Assembly (NCBI GenBank): GCA_913056475.1
Contig: CAJXMS010000078.1
Coordinates: 1-8,637 of the forward strand
Length of the DNA: 8,637 bases
Source: an uncultured Bacteroidota bacterium
GTDB taxonomy: Bacteria; Bacteroidota; Bacteroidia; Flavobacteriales; Schleiferiaceae
Direction of reading: 5' to 3'
Under the pieces are notes generated by a model, which made no database searches, was not told where the DNA came from, and saw only the letters and a list, made by a program, of their open reading frames with translations. A program made the translations under genes and the position numbers. This document shows positions 1-6,393 of this stretch, one piece after another (position 1 is the first letter of the stretch; each line of letters begins with the position of its first letter).

Positions 1-1
1 G

Positions 2-187
2 GTGGCTTACGCTTATTACAAACAAGCTACCGAGGGCGATACGAACGCAGAGCGTCCTACCGCTTCCTCCAACGTAGTGCAGGCTTTTAAATACGACGCC
101 TGGAAAAGGCTCGAAGGCATGCCCCGGGAAGAAGCCATGAAGAAGTACATCGCTACCATCAAAAAGCTCAAAGAAAAAGAGCAGTAA
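2..187 (+). CDS. Acyl-CoA-binding protein, 3' part (5' end outside window)
   Basis: Small cytosolic protein that binds long-chain acyl-CoA esters and buffers the acyl-CoA pool. The 61 visible residues contain the family signature: YYKQATEGDTNAERP, followed by a K-x-D-A-W-x-x-L-x-G-M segment and EEAMKKYI, then a lysine-rich C-terminal helix ending KEKEQ and a TAA stop. These motifs make up helices 2 to 4 of the four-helix ACBP fold. Family members are about 85 to 90 residues, so roughly 25 N-terminal residues lie to the left of the window. The GTG at position 2 encodes an internal residue and is not the start. The gene converges on cmk with only 18 bases between the two stops, and no terminator is visible there. 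Identity is secure; the exact substrate range cannot be read from the sequence. Confidence 0.9.
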   Translation: MAYAYYKQATEGDTNAERPTASSNVVQAFKYDAWKRLEGMPREEAMKKYIATIKKLKEKEQ

Positions 188-205
188 AGCAAGCCGCTAA
201 TGGGC

Positions 206-916
206 CTATTGGGAAGAAGCTGGGGTAGCCGCCTCGATCTTTTCCCGGGCCCAGCCGCAGGTGATCTCTAGTTGTTCCTGTGGCGTGAGGCGGGAATTAT
301 CCAGTAAAATAGCATCCTCCGCCTGGCGCAAGGGGCTGTCCGCGCGATGGCTGTCCACATAGTCGCGCTCCTGTAGATTGGCTTTTACCGCTTCCCAATC
401 TTCTTGTCCCCCCTTAGCGCGGAGCTCTTCAAAGCGCCGCTGCACCCGGATATCCGGCTCCGCGGTCATGAAAATTTTGAGTTCGGCCTGGGGCAGTACC
501 ACGGTGCCTATATCCCGGCCATCCATAACCACCCCCCCGGCGTGGCTCATCTGCCGTTGTTGCTCTACTAAGAACTGGCGTACCTCGCTTACGGCGGCCA
601 CATGACTCACTAAATTGAGTACATCGGATCGCTGCCTTATCTCCTTTTCCACCTTTTCCCCGTTGAGATACATCACCGCCCGATCGCTGCCTGGCTCCAA
701 CTTAAACGCCAGCTTTACATCGGCCAAAAGATCGGTCCAAAGGATCTGGCCCAAATCGGCCTGCCCAATGCCCTTCCGCCTAAGGTAAAGCGCTACCGCC
801 CGGTACATGGCGCCCGTATCGATATAGCGGTATTTTAATTGGGCCGCCAGCTCCCGGGCCAAGGTACTTTTACCGGTAGAAGAATAACCGTCTATCGCTA
901 TATTGATCTTTTTCAT
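206..916 (-). CDS. cmk: Cytidylate kinase (CMP/dCMP kinase)
   Basis: Phosphorylates CMP and dCMP to the diphosphates using ATP, in cytosolic pyrimidine nucleotide salvage and DNA precursor supply. The protein is 236 residues, normal for bacterial Cmk. It starts MKKINIAIDG and has a P-loop GYSSTGKS at residues 10-17, the YIDTGAMYRA substrate segment at 31-40, the MDGRDIGTVV motif at 131-140, and RDYVDSHRADSPL at 184-196, which corresponds to the family's arginine-rich lid and NMP-binding region. The GYSS form of the P-loop replaces the GPS(A/S) of enterobacterial Cmk, and similar forms are familiar from Bacteroidota. The ATG at 914-916 fits because the P-loop begins at residue 10, as usual, and an AGAAGG lies 5 bases upstream. 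It is read downstream of porQ with a 9-base gap, so the two are probably cotranscribed. The stop is TAG. Confidence 0.95.
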   Translation of the reverse strand: MKKINIAIDGYSSTGKSTLARELAAQLKYRYIDTGAMYRAVALYLRRKGIGQADLGQILWTDLLADVKLAFKLEPGSDRAVMYLNGEKVEKEIRQRSDVLNLVSHVAAVSEVRQFLVEQQRQMSHAGGVVMDGRDIGTVVLPQAELKIFMTAEPDIRVQRRFEELRAKGGQEDWEAVKANLQERDYVDSHRADSPLRQAEDAILLDNSRLTPQEQLEITCGWAREKIEAATPASSQ

Positions 917-921
917 AAACG

Positions 922-927
922 CCTTCT
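922..927 (-). promoter_or_regulatory. Ribosome binding site of cmk, overlapping the porQ stop
   Basis: On the minus strand AGAAGG lies 5 bases before the cmk ATG and shares two bases with the porQ TAG stop (TTAGAAGGCGTTTATG). Good Shine-Dalgarno sequences are uncommon in Bacteroidota, so this one supports the chosen cmk start. It also suggests that ribosomes finishing porQ may feed cmk translation; the coupling is inference. Confidence 0.6.
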
Positions 928-1957
928 AACCACCACCAAACGATTGAAAGTCTGTGGTTATAGAAATGTGATTGGCCGCCCCGGCTACGTGGTAGCTGTT
1001 GCGGCTATAATTGAGCCGAAATTTATAAAGACGAAAGCCAAAGCCAAAGGAAATACCGGCCCCCGTCCGGCGTGTCACCAAGTTCATTTCCTGCCGCCGC
1101 CGGAAATTATAGCCAAACTGGACATTGAATCCATCACTGGGGGCAAATTCCAAACCCACTATGGCGTGGCGCAAAATATTGTTGGCCCAGGGAACCTCGT
1201 CTTCTTGCACCTGGCCGGTAAATTGGCTGAGCCGCCTTTCGGTGGGATTGTCATAGCGAAGATCCCAACGCTGGAGGTCCACCAGGGTGAGTTGCATACG
1301 GAGCGGTAAATGCTCAAAGCGATGCGAAACTCCCAGTTGCAAATCCAGGGGAAGACTTTCCCGCGTATTGGCATAAGGGGTAAACTGAAGACCCAGGTTG
1401 CGGGCGGTAAGTGCCACCATAAAGCGCTTATCGGGCAGGTAGTAGTGGATGCCCAGGTCCAGCGCCATCCCATTGCTTTGGTACGTCTCGTAAGCAGAAC
1501 TGATGTAGGTTAGCTTAGCCCCCACCCGCCAGTTGGAGTCCAGGGCGTAGCCATATCCCACGGCAAAGGCATAATCGGCCACCTTAAAGGTACCCTGGCG
1601 GATACCGATCACATTGGCCCGTTCAAAAAGGCCGTAATCCATAAAGGTGGTCTGCATGAGAAAAGTGCCCGCGCTGTCAAAGTGATGCGCGTAAGCCAGG
1701 TTGCCATAGAGAATATCGCTTACGTAATCCACCCCATTGATCGCCAGCTTACCGTGCAGTTCGGGCCGGATCAAAGAAGGATTGGACAAGGCGAAGTTGA
1801 GGTCTTCCTCGGGATTGGCGATGGGACTGCTGCCCTGGGCCGCTACGCGGGCCGAGGCGGTATTGCTCAAAAAACGGTAGGTATCCCGGCCTCCGATTTG
1901 GCCGGCCAATAGGCCGGGCAGGAATACCAAAATGAGGGGTAAGGCGTACTTGGCCAT
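926..1957 (-). CDS. porQ: Type IX secretion system protein PorQ
   Basis: Outer-membrane beta-barrel protein of the type IX secretion system. In Porphyromonas gingivalis, PorQ belongs to the cell-surface attachment complex with PorU, PorV and PorZ, which removes the C-terminal sorting signal from cargo and attaches it to the surface. The product is 343 residues. Residues 1 to about 19 (MAKYALPLILVFLPGLLAG) form a Sec signal peptide, giving a mature start near QIGG, typical of PorQ. Next comes the family segment with YRFLSNTASARVAAQGSS and DLNFALSNPSL. The rest is rich in alternating aromatic/hydrophobic residues and glycine, as in amphipathic beta strands, and ends in ITTDFQSFGGG. No C-terminal sorting domain is seen, as expected for a machine component. 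As I recall, porQ next to cmk is a common Bacteroidota arrangement. A strong hairpin separates it from lon upstream. The stop is TAG. Confidence 0.88.
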   Translation of the reverse strand: MAKYALPLILVFLPGLLAGQIGGRDTYRFLSNTASARVAAQGSSPIANPEEDLNFALSNPSLIRPELHGKLAINGVDYVSDILYGNLAYAHHFDSAGTFLMQTTFMDYGLFERANVIGIRQGTFKVADYAFAVGYGYALDSNWRVGAKLTYISSAYETYQSNGMALDLGIHYYLPDKRFMVALTARNLGLQFTPYANTRESLPLDLQLGVSHRFEHLPLRMQLTLVDLQRWDLRYDNPTERRLSQFTGQVQEDEVPWANNILRHAIVGLEFAPSDGFNVQFGYNFRRRQEMNLVTRRTGAGISFGFGFRLYKFRLNYSRNSYHVAGAANHISITTDFQSFGGG

Positions 1958-1981
1958 AGCTGCGAAAATAAAACATTGAAA

Positions 1982-2015
1982 CGAAGGCGGCCGCCAAATA
2001 TTGGCGGCCGCTTCG
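1982..2015 (-). terminator. Strong hairpin after lon, likely rho-independent terminator or attenuator before porQ
   Basis: CGGCCGCCAA at 1988-1997 pairs perfectly with TTGGCGGCCG at 2001-2010 around a 3-base loop. A further 5 bp (CGAAG/CTTCG) pair outside it, with one bulged G at 1987. Read on the minus strand, the stem is followed by a T-rich stretch (TTTCAATGTTTTATTTT). It lies 35 bases after the lon stop and 24 bases before the porQ start. It probably ends most lon transcripts. Because the T tract is interrupted, partial read-through into porQ is possible. Confidence 0.65.
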
Positions 2016-2050
2016 ATATTTTAAGGCTGCCAAGCCCCCCCGGGCCCTAT

Positions 2051-4558
2051 TTAAGCGCTGGCTACCGGCTTTTGGCTACCGCTATTTTTTTCCGCTGTAT
2101 GCACCTTTACGTCGGTGGGGTTTTTCACCTTCTGCTTCAGCAGGGCTATTTTGGTAACCTCCCGCATATTTTCTACAAAATGAAACTGAAGGCCCTTCCG
2201 GTAATCAGCGCGGATCTCTTCTACGTCTTTCTCATTTTCCTTGCAGAGGATGATCTCTTTGATATTGGCGCGCTTGGCCGCCAGTATTTTTTCTTTGATC
2301 CCTCCTACGGGAAGTACCTTGCCGCGTAAGGTAATTTCCCCGGTCATAGCCAGCTTATCCTTGATCTTGCGCTGGGTAAAGAGCGAGGCCAGAGAGGTAA
2401 GAATGGCTATCCCCGCCGAGGGGCCATCTTTAGGGGTAGCCCCTTCCGGAAAGTGGATGTACACATCGTGCTGGTCAAAAACACGGTGATCCAGGTCAAA
2501 GTCATCTGAATGGGCTTTAAGATAAGCCATGGCAATACTGGCCGACTCTTTCATTACATCGCCCAGATTGCCCGTGATACTCATCTTTCCTTTGCCGCGG
2601 CTTAGGGCCGACTCAATGAACAAGATATCCCCACCGGCCGGCGTCCAGGCCAGTCCGGTTACTACGCCAGCCTGCTCATTGCCTTGGTAGCGATCCCGCT
2701 TAAAACGGGGCGGCCCCATTATTTCCGGAACCTTAGCCAGCTTGGGACGTACCTCGTAATCCTCCTCCATGGCCATGTTTTTGGCCGCATAGCGGACCAT
2801 CTTGGCCATCACCTTATCGAGCCCCCGCACGCCCGACTCACGGGTGTAGTTCTCAATAAGGTGCTCCAGAATATTTTTGGGCAGTTTAAGGTCACTCTTC
2901 TTCAGCCCGTGCTCTTTGAGCTGCTTGGGCAGCAAGTGCTTCGCCGCTATCTGCACCTTTTCCTCTACCGTGTAGCCATTTATATCGATCACTTCCATCC
3001 GGTCTCGCAAGGCGGGATGCACCGCTCCCAGGTTATTGGCCGTGGCGATAAAGAGTACTTTGCTCAAATCGTAGCCCTGCTCCAGGTAGTTATCGTAAAA
3101 AGAGTCGTTTTGCTCCGGGTCGAGCACTTCCAACATGGCCGATGAGGGATCGCCATGCCCCCCTCCCGGCGCCAGTTTATCGATTTCATCCAGCACAAAA
3201 ACGGGATTGGATTTACCCGCTTTCTTGATGTTTTGCAAGAGGCGCCCGGGCATGGCACCGATGTAGGTTTTGCGGTGTCCCCGTATTTCGGCTTCATCCC
3301 GCATTCCGCCTAAGGACATGCGCACATACTCCCGGCCCAGCGCCTCGGCAATGCTCTTACCCAGGCTGGTTTTACCCACCCCGGGAGGTCCGTACAGACA
3401 CAGGATAGGGGATTTCATATCCCCCCGTATTTTTAATACCGCCAGGTGCTCCAGAATTCGTTCTTTCACTTTTTCCAGGCCGTGATGGTCGCGGTTTAAG
3501 ATGCGTTCCGCCCGCTTCAGGTTAAAGCGATCCTGGGAGTACTCATTCCAGGGCAGGTCCAGCATAAACTCCAGGTAATTCCGGTGAATGCTGTACTCCG
3601 GCACCTGGGGGTTCATCCGGTTGAGCTTACCGAGTTCCTTCTCAAAGGTCTCTGCCACCTTTTCCGGCCAGTTTTTCTTCTGGGCCGCCTCGCGCATTTC
3701 CTCGATTTCCCCTTCGGCCGTATTGCCTCCCAGTTCTTCCTGAATTTGTTTGAGCTGCTGGTGCAAAAAGTACTCCCGCTGCTGCTGGTCAAAGTCAGAT
3801 TTTACCTTGCTCTGGATCTCATTTTTCATCTCCAGCATCTGGTGCTCCGTGTGCAACTGAGAGAGGACCTGCTTGGCCCTTTCCGCCAGGTCATTGATCT
3901 CCAAAAGCCTTTGCTTGGCTTCCACCTCCAGGCTCATGTTGCTCGATATGAAATTAAGCAAGAAGGTGGGACTCTCGATGTTTTTAAGCGCAAAAGAAGC
4001 CTCCGAAGGAATATTGGGCGATTCCTGAATGATTTGCAGGGCGAGTTCTTTTACGCTCTCCATGAGGGCCAGGAACTCCTGATCCTCTTGCTGCGGCTGG
4101 GCCTCACTAACCGTTTCTACCCGCGCCCGCAGGTAGGGATCTTTTTCGATGAGCTCGCCCCGTTTGAAGCGGCGCTTGCCCTGGATAATGGCCGTGGTAT
4201 TGCCATCCGGCATTTTCAGGATCCGTACCACCCGGGCCACTGTTCCTATTCCGTAGAGGTCTTTTTCTTCCGGTTCCTCTTGATTTTCATCACTTTGACT
4301 GATCACCCCGAAAGTGGTTTTCTCCTTATTGGCCTCTTGAAGCAGGGCGATGGACTTATCGCGTCCCGCTTGTACTGGAATGACCACCCCGGGGAAAAGC
4401 ACCGTGTTGCGCAGCGGCAAGAGCGGCAGGGATTCGGGCAGCTCTTCTTGCTGCATTTCGTCCTCTTCGTTTTTGGTCATCAGCGGAATGAATTCCGCGT
4501 CTTCATTCAGCATATTATCGAGTGACAGATTGTCCAAGTCATTAGCATTAAAAGCCAT
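2051..4558 (-). CDS. lon: ATP-dependent protease Lon
   Basis: Cytosolic AAA+ serine protease that unfolds and degrades damaged and regulatory proteins as a hexamer. The product is 835 residues, slightly longer than E. coli Lon because of an acidic N-terminal extension of about 42 residues before the LON domain. The substrate-binding LON domain (from LPLLPLRNTVLFPG, residue 44) and a coiled helical region reach to about residue 345. The AAA+ module has Walker A GPPGVGKT at 390-397, Walker B FVLDEID at 454-460, sensor-1 ATANN at 505-509 and sensor-2 SGVRGLDK at 575-582. The protease domain has the catalytic serine S714 in PKDGPSAG and lysine K757 in VGGIKEKILAA, 43 residues apart as S679 and K722 are in E. 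coli. All catalytic elements are intact. The C-terminal 25 residues are lysine-rich and low complexity. The ATG at 4556-4558 is the best start. Expression may depend on the structured leader upstream. The stop is TAA. Confidence 0.97.
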   Translation of the reverse strand: MAFNANDLDNLSLDNMLNEDAEFIPLMTKNEEDEMQQEELPESLPLLPLRNTVLFPGVVIPVQAGRDKSIALLQEANKEKTTFGVISQSDENQEEPEEKDLYGIGTVARVVRILKMPDGNTTAIIQGKRRFKRGELIEKDPYLRARVETVSEAQPQQEDQEFLALMESVKELALQIIQESPNIPSEASFALKNIESPTFLLNFISSNMSLEVEAKQRLLEINDLAERAKQVLSQLHTEHQMLEMKNEIQSKVKSDFDQQQREYFLHQQLKQIQEELGGNTAEGEIEEMREAAQKKNWPEKVAETFEKELGKLNRMNPQVPEYSIHRNYLEFMLDLPWNEYSQDRFNLKRAERILNRDHHGLEKVKERILEHLAVLKIRGDMKSPILCLYGPPGVGKTSLGKSIAEALGREYVRMSLGGMRDEAEIRGHRKTYIGAMPGRLLQNIKKAGKSNPVFVLDEIDKLAPGGGHGDPSSAMLEVLDPEQNDSFYDNYLEQGYDLSKVLFIATANNLGAVHPALRDRMEVIDINGYTVEEKVQIAAKHLLPKQLKEHGLKKSDLKLPKNILEHLIENYTRESGVRGLDKVMAKMVRYAAKNMAMEEDYEVRPKLAKVPEIMGPPRFKRDRYQGNEQAGVVTGLAWTPAGGDILFIESALSRGKGKMSITGNLGDVMKESASIAMAYLKAHSDDFDLDHRVFDQHDVYIHFPEGATPKDGPSAGIAILTSLASLFTQRKIKDKLAMTGEITLRGKVLPVGGIKEKILAAKRANIKEIILCKENEKDVEEIRADYRKGLQFHFVENMREVTKIALLKQKVKNPTDVKVHTAEKNSGSQKPVASA

Positions 4559-4574
4559 AAAGTTCTATTTCCAA

Positions 4575-4602
4575 AAGCCGCTTTTTTCAGTAAACGCGGC
4601 TT
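4575..4602 (-). promoter_or_regulatory. Hairpin in the lon leader, 16 bases before the start codon
   Basis: On the minus strand AAGCCGC (4602-4596) can pair with GCGGCTT (4581-4575) across a 14-base A-rich loop, and the 3' arm continues into two more T residues. It resembles a weak terminator, or an RNA structure near the ribosome binding region. It could attenuate lon transcription or make translation temperature-sensitive. Neither role is shown by the sequence alone. Confidence 0.35.
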
Positions 4603-4661
4603 CATGCGGTTTATAAAGCGTTGATTATCATTTTTTAGAAACCCTCCCGGCCTGGGGTAGC

Positions 4662-4685
4662 ACATTTGGCCTACGGCCAAATGTA
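4662..4685 (-). promoter_or_regulatory. Candidate lon promoter -7 box within a perfect inverted repeat
   Basis: ACATTTGGCC at 4662-4671 and GGCCAAATGT at 4675-4684 form a perfect 10-bp inverted repeat around a 3-base centre. On the minus strand, TACATTTG (4685-4678) matches the Bacteroidota -7 consensus TAnnTTTG and lies mostly inside one arm. Transcription from it would begin near the centre of the palindrome and give a lon leader of roughly 110 bases. No TTG is seen at the usual -33 distance, so the promoter call is tentative. A protein dimer bound here would block such a promoter. No T tract follows on either strand, so it is a poor terminator for the gene upstream. Confidence 0.4.
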
Positions 4686-4693
4686 AGACAGCC
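4680..4693. repeat. 14-base repeat, copy 1 (lon leader)
   Basis: AATGTAAGACAGCC occurs here and again, identical and in the same orientation, at 5962-5975. The two copies flank the GlmU-type gene. On the minus strand the sequence reads GGCTGTCTTACATT and overlaps the candidate -7 box of lon. Confidence 0.6.
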
Positions 4694-4758
4694 TGGCAGG
4701 AACGGTTTCCTTTTTTGTGGGGATGTTCAAAAGAGTCAAGAGCTGTGCCAAGATAAGC

Positions 4759-5631
4759 CTACACGGAGGCCTGGTGGAAAATGTGCTCAAAAATGCGCCG
4801 ATCCGCTTCACTTAAGGCCAGCTCCCGGCGCGCCATCATGCGTTGGGCTGTATCCAGGGCCTTGTCGAGCCGGTAAGCACTGAAGCCCGCGGCGCCGCCC
4901 CAGCTAAAGGAAGGGATAAAGGTGCGGGGAAAACCGGCGCCGAAGATGTTGGCACTGAACCCCACCACGGTGCCGGTATTAAACATGGTATTGATGCCAC
5001 ATTTGCTGTGATCGCCCATCAATAGGCCGCAAAACTGCAGGCCCGTGCGGGCAAAACCCTTCCGGGCGTAGCTCCATACTTTGACTTCGTCGTAGTTGTT
5101 TTTTAGATTGGAATTATTGGTGTCCGCCCCGAGGTTGCACCACTGGCCGATGACGGCATTGCCCAGAAAGCCGTCGTGTCCTTTATTGCTGTAGCTGTGG
5201 AATACGCTATTGTTTACTTCCCCTCCCACCTTACAGTAGGGGCCCAGGGTGGTAGGCCCGTAGATCTTAGCGCCCATCTTGAGAACCGCGTGCGCCCCCA
5301 TGGCGAGGCCTCCTTTAATGAGGCTTCCTTCCAGTACTTTACTATGGTGGCCCAGGTAGATGGGGGCCTCTTGCGCATTAAAGGTAGCGGCTTGCGCTTC
5401 CACTCCTTCTTCCACGAATATATGCTCGCCCAGTACGGTGTTGCTGGGGTCCAGGGCTGCCGAGGTACGGCCCCGGGTCAGGAGGTCATAATCGCGCTGT
5501 AATTCCTCGCCATTGTACCGGAAGATATCCCAGGGTTTTTCCACTCCTACACAAGCGCCGGAGAATTCCCGGGCCCGCTTAAGCCAGGCTTGCGCGTCAT
5601 CGTCGCGCGCTTCCGCGTGGTCTGCCAGCAA
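4759..5631 (-). CDS. C-terminal fragment: left-handed beta-helix acyltransferase part of the GlmU-type protein
   Basis: This 290-residue fragment holds the rest of the N-terminal domain (KPWDIFRYNGEELQRDYDLL at residues 33-52, a family hallmark) and the whole beta-helix domain. The helix has loose hexapeptide repeats from NTVLGEHIFVEEG through LKMGAKIYGPTTLGPYC, followed by the strongly conserved stretch with SNKGHDGFLGNAVIG, NLGADTNNSNLKNNY, GLLMGDHSKCGINTMFNTG and NIFGAGFPRTFIPSFSWGG. A short alpha-helical tail follows. If made separately it would need to start at TTG 5629-5631, only 3 bases past the in-frame TAG, possibly by re-initiation. It would probably lack nucleotidyltransferase activity but could still fold and trimerise as an acyltransferase. 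The position of this start is inference. Confidence 0.65.
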   Translation of the reverse strand: MLADHAEARDDDAQAWLKRAREFSGACVGVEKPWDIFRYNGEELQRDYDLLTRGRTSAALDPSNTVLGEHIFVEEGVEAQAATFNAQEAPIYLGHHSKVLEGSLIKGGLAMGAHAVLKMGAKIYGPTTLGPYCKVGGEVNNSVFHSYSNKGHDGFLGNAVIGQWCNLGADTNNSNLKNNYDEVKVWSYARKGFARTGLQFCGLLMGDHSKCGINTMFNTGTVVGFSANIFGAGFPRTFIPSFSWGGAAGFSAYRLDKALDTAQRMMARRELALSEADRRIFEHIFHQASV

Positions 5632-5634
5632 GCG

Positions 5635-5922
5635 CTATCCCTGCTTAAGGGCCTCGCCCGGTTTCAGTGCAGCGACCTCCGTCACCAGCTCATCGGTAGC
5701 GCAGAGGCCGGCAGGGAGATAAATAGCTTCTCCCCGGGGAGGCAGCGGAAATTTTTCCTGGAGATAAGCCACCGTATGAAAATGGATCTGGGCTTCGGGC
5801 CAGCGCCGCTGCCACTTTTCCGCAATGGTAAGAATACCCATGCGCCAATCGGCCAGGGGCCGGGCAAAGGTGAGCGGAAGGAGGGCGGTGTGCTGGGGGG
5901 CGTCGTGGAAAATGAGCTTCAT
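5635..5922 (-). CDS. N-terminal fragment: truncated nucleotidyltransferase domain of the GlmU-type protein
   Basis: This 95-residue fragment begins MKLIFHDAPQHTALLPLTFA and continues RPLADWRMGILTIAEKWQ, the characteristic opening of the Bacteroidota alternative GlmU family, and ends ALKPGEALKQG at the premature TAG. It covers only about half of the N-terminal domain, so it is unlikely to be active alone. The ATG at 5920-5922 is supported by the match at the very N-terminus. The repeated 14-mer with a TACATTAG sequence (5967-5960), which resembles the -7 consensus but misses one base, lies about 40 bases upstream and may be its promoter. Confidence 0.65.
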   Translation of the reverse strand: MKLIFHDAPQHTALLPLTFARPLADWRMGILTIAEKWQRRWPEAQIHFHTVAYLQEKFPLPPRGEAIYLPAGLCATDELVTEVAALKPGEALKQG

Positions 5923-5961
5923 GGAAAGGGGATTGTCAAACCGAAATGGAAGGAGTGGGCT

Positions 5962-5975
5962 AATGTAAGACAGCC
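5962..5975. repeat. 14-base repeat, copy 2 (upstream of the GlmU-type gene)
   Basis: Identical to 4680-4693 (AATGTAAGACAGCC). On the minus strand it gives GGCTGTCTTACATT, continuing AGCCC here where copy 1 continues TGGCC. It lies between the rpmE2 terminator and the GlmU-type start, where a promoter is expected. Confidence 0.6.
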
Positions 5976-5984
5976 CTGAGAATG

Positions 5985-6019
5985 AAAAAACCCTCTAACC
6001 ACGATGGGCAGAGGGTTTT
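5985..6019 (-). terminator. Rho-independent terminator of rpmE2
   Basis: On the minus strand AAAACCCTCT (6019-6010) pairs perfectly with AGAGGGTTTT (5996-5987) around a 13-base loop, and the run of T continues for two more bases to give six. It begins 33 bases after the rpmE2 stop, in the right orientation to end rpmE2 and insulate the GlmU-type gene. With an A run on the other side it could work in both directions, but no plus-strand gene ends here. Confidence 0.85.
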
Positions 6020-6052
6020 GCAAGCGGTGATTAAAATTAACCTTGAATGCTT

Positions 6053-6307
6053 TTATTTCTTGAGGTGCTTCTTGTAACGGTTGCGGAACTTGTCCACCCG
6101 GCCGGCCGTGTCTACCAGCTTAACCTTACCAGTGTAAAAGGGATGCGAAGCCGCACTGATCTCCATTTTTACCAAAGGGTACTCCTTACCATCTATCTCG
6201 GTGGTTTCGCGCGCCTCGGCGCAGGAGTTGGCAATAAAATAATCTTCCGTACTCATATCCTTGAATACGCAGGGGCGGTAATTGCTGGGATGGATATCTT
6301 TTTGCAT
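6053..6307 (-). CDS. rpmE2: 50S ribosomal protein L31, type B
   Basis: Ribosomal protein L31 of the large subunit, contributing to contacts between the subunits. The product is 84 residues starting MQKDIHPSNYRPCVFKDMS, with SHPFYTGKVKLVDTAGRVDKF near the centre to C-terminus and a basic tail (RNRYKKHLKK). It lacks the zinc-binding CxxC pairs of type A L31; its two cysteines (in RPCVFKD and NSCAEA) are not arranged as a zinc ribbon, so it is the zinc-independent type B. A longer frame opens at 6340, but the family starts M-x-K-D-I-H-P, so the ATG at 6305-6307 was chosen. It has its own promoter (6363-6393) and terminator (5985-6019), and is therefore a single-gene unit. In many bacteria type B L31 is controlled by the zinc repressor Zur; a palindrome lies over the promoter here, but I cannot assign it to Zur. 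The stop is TAA. Confidence 0.93.
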   Translation of the reverse strand: MQKDIHPSNYRPCVFKDMSTEDYFIANSCAEARETTEIDGKEYPLVKMEISAASHPFYTGKVKLVDTAGRVDKFRNRYKKHLKK

Positions 6308-6362
6308 GACTGTAGGCTCTTTTGGGAAAGAAATGGACAAAGCCTTCCTTTCAAATGGGGGG

Positions 6363-6393
6363 CAAAAGTAATATCTTCTTGCTCATTGCGCAA
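6363..6393 (-). promoter_or_regulatory. Bacteroidota-type promoter of rpmE2
   Basis: On the minus strand TTG (6393-6391), a 20-base spacer and TACTTTTG (6370-6363) match the primary sigma-factor promoter of Bacteroidota (-33 TTG, 19 to 21 bases, -7 TAnnTTTG). Transcription would begin near 6357 and give a leader of about 50 bases before the rpmE2 ATG. This is the best promoter match in the window. Confidence 0.75.

Larger units (their letters stand above)
4759..5922 (-). pseudogene. Bacteroidota-type alternative GlmU gene interrupted by an in-frame TAG
   Basis: Read from ATG 5920-5922 to TAG 4759-4761, this is one frame of 388 codons, the expected length (about 390) for the Bacteroidota putative sugar nucleotidyltransferase/acyltransferase family often called alternative GlmU. 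Such proteins are predicted to act in UDP-N-acetylglucosamine synthesis for peptidoglycan and surface glycans. Codon 96 (5635-5637) is TAG. The frame does not shift: codons on both sides give family-like sequence (ALKPGEALKQG, stop, RLLADHAEARDD). A single base change from GAG, CAG, AAG, TCG, TTG or TGG would explain it. No other damage is visible. It may be a recent nonsense mutation, a sequencing error, or a read-through site. TAG also ends this gene, cmk, porQ and the lipoprotein gene, so general TAG reassignment is unlikely. The two fragments are listed separately below. Confidence 0.75.

Noticed and set aside
839..1309. Plus-strand open frame (156 codons) across the cmk-porQ junction
   Set aside because: It spans two well-supported minus-strand genes and their junction; no family resemblance.
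3584..4525. Long plus-strand open frame (313 codons) inside lon
   Set aside because: It is antisense to the intact, fully recognisable lon gene. Its translation is an unstructured mix with no family features and arises from the codon composition of lon.
4662..4684. Palindrome as the terminator of the GlmU-type gene
   Set aside because: No run of T follows the stem on the minus strand, and it overlaps a candidate -7 box, so an operator role fits better.
5635..5637. Genome-wide reassignment of TAG to an amino acid
   Set aside because: cmk, porQ, the GlmU-type gene and the lipoprotein gene all end with TAG at the expected family length, so TAG works as a stop here.
6308..6340. Upstream extension of L31 to the ATG at 6338-6340
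   Set aside because: The 11 extra residues (MSISFPKEPTV) are absent from the family, which begins M-x-K-D-I-H-P, and the extension would use up most of the leader behind the promoter.
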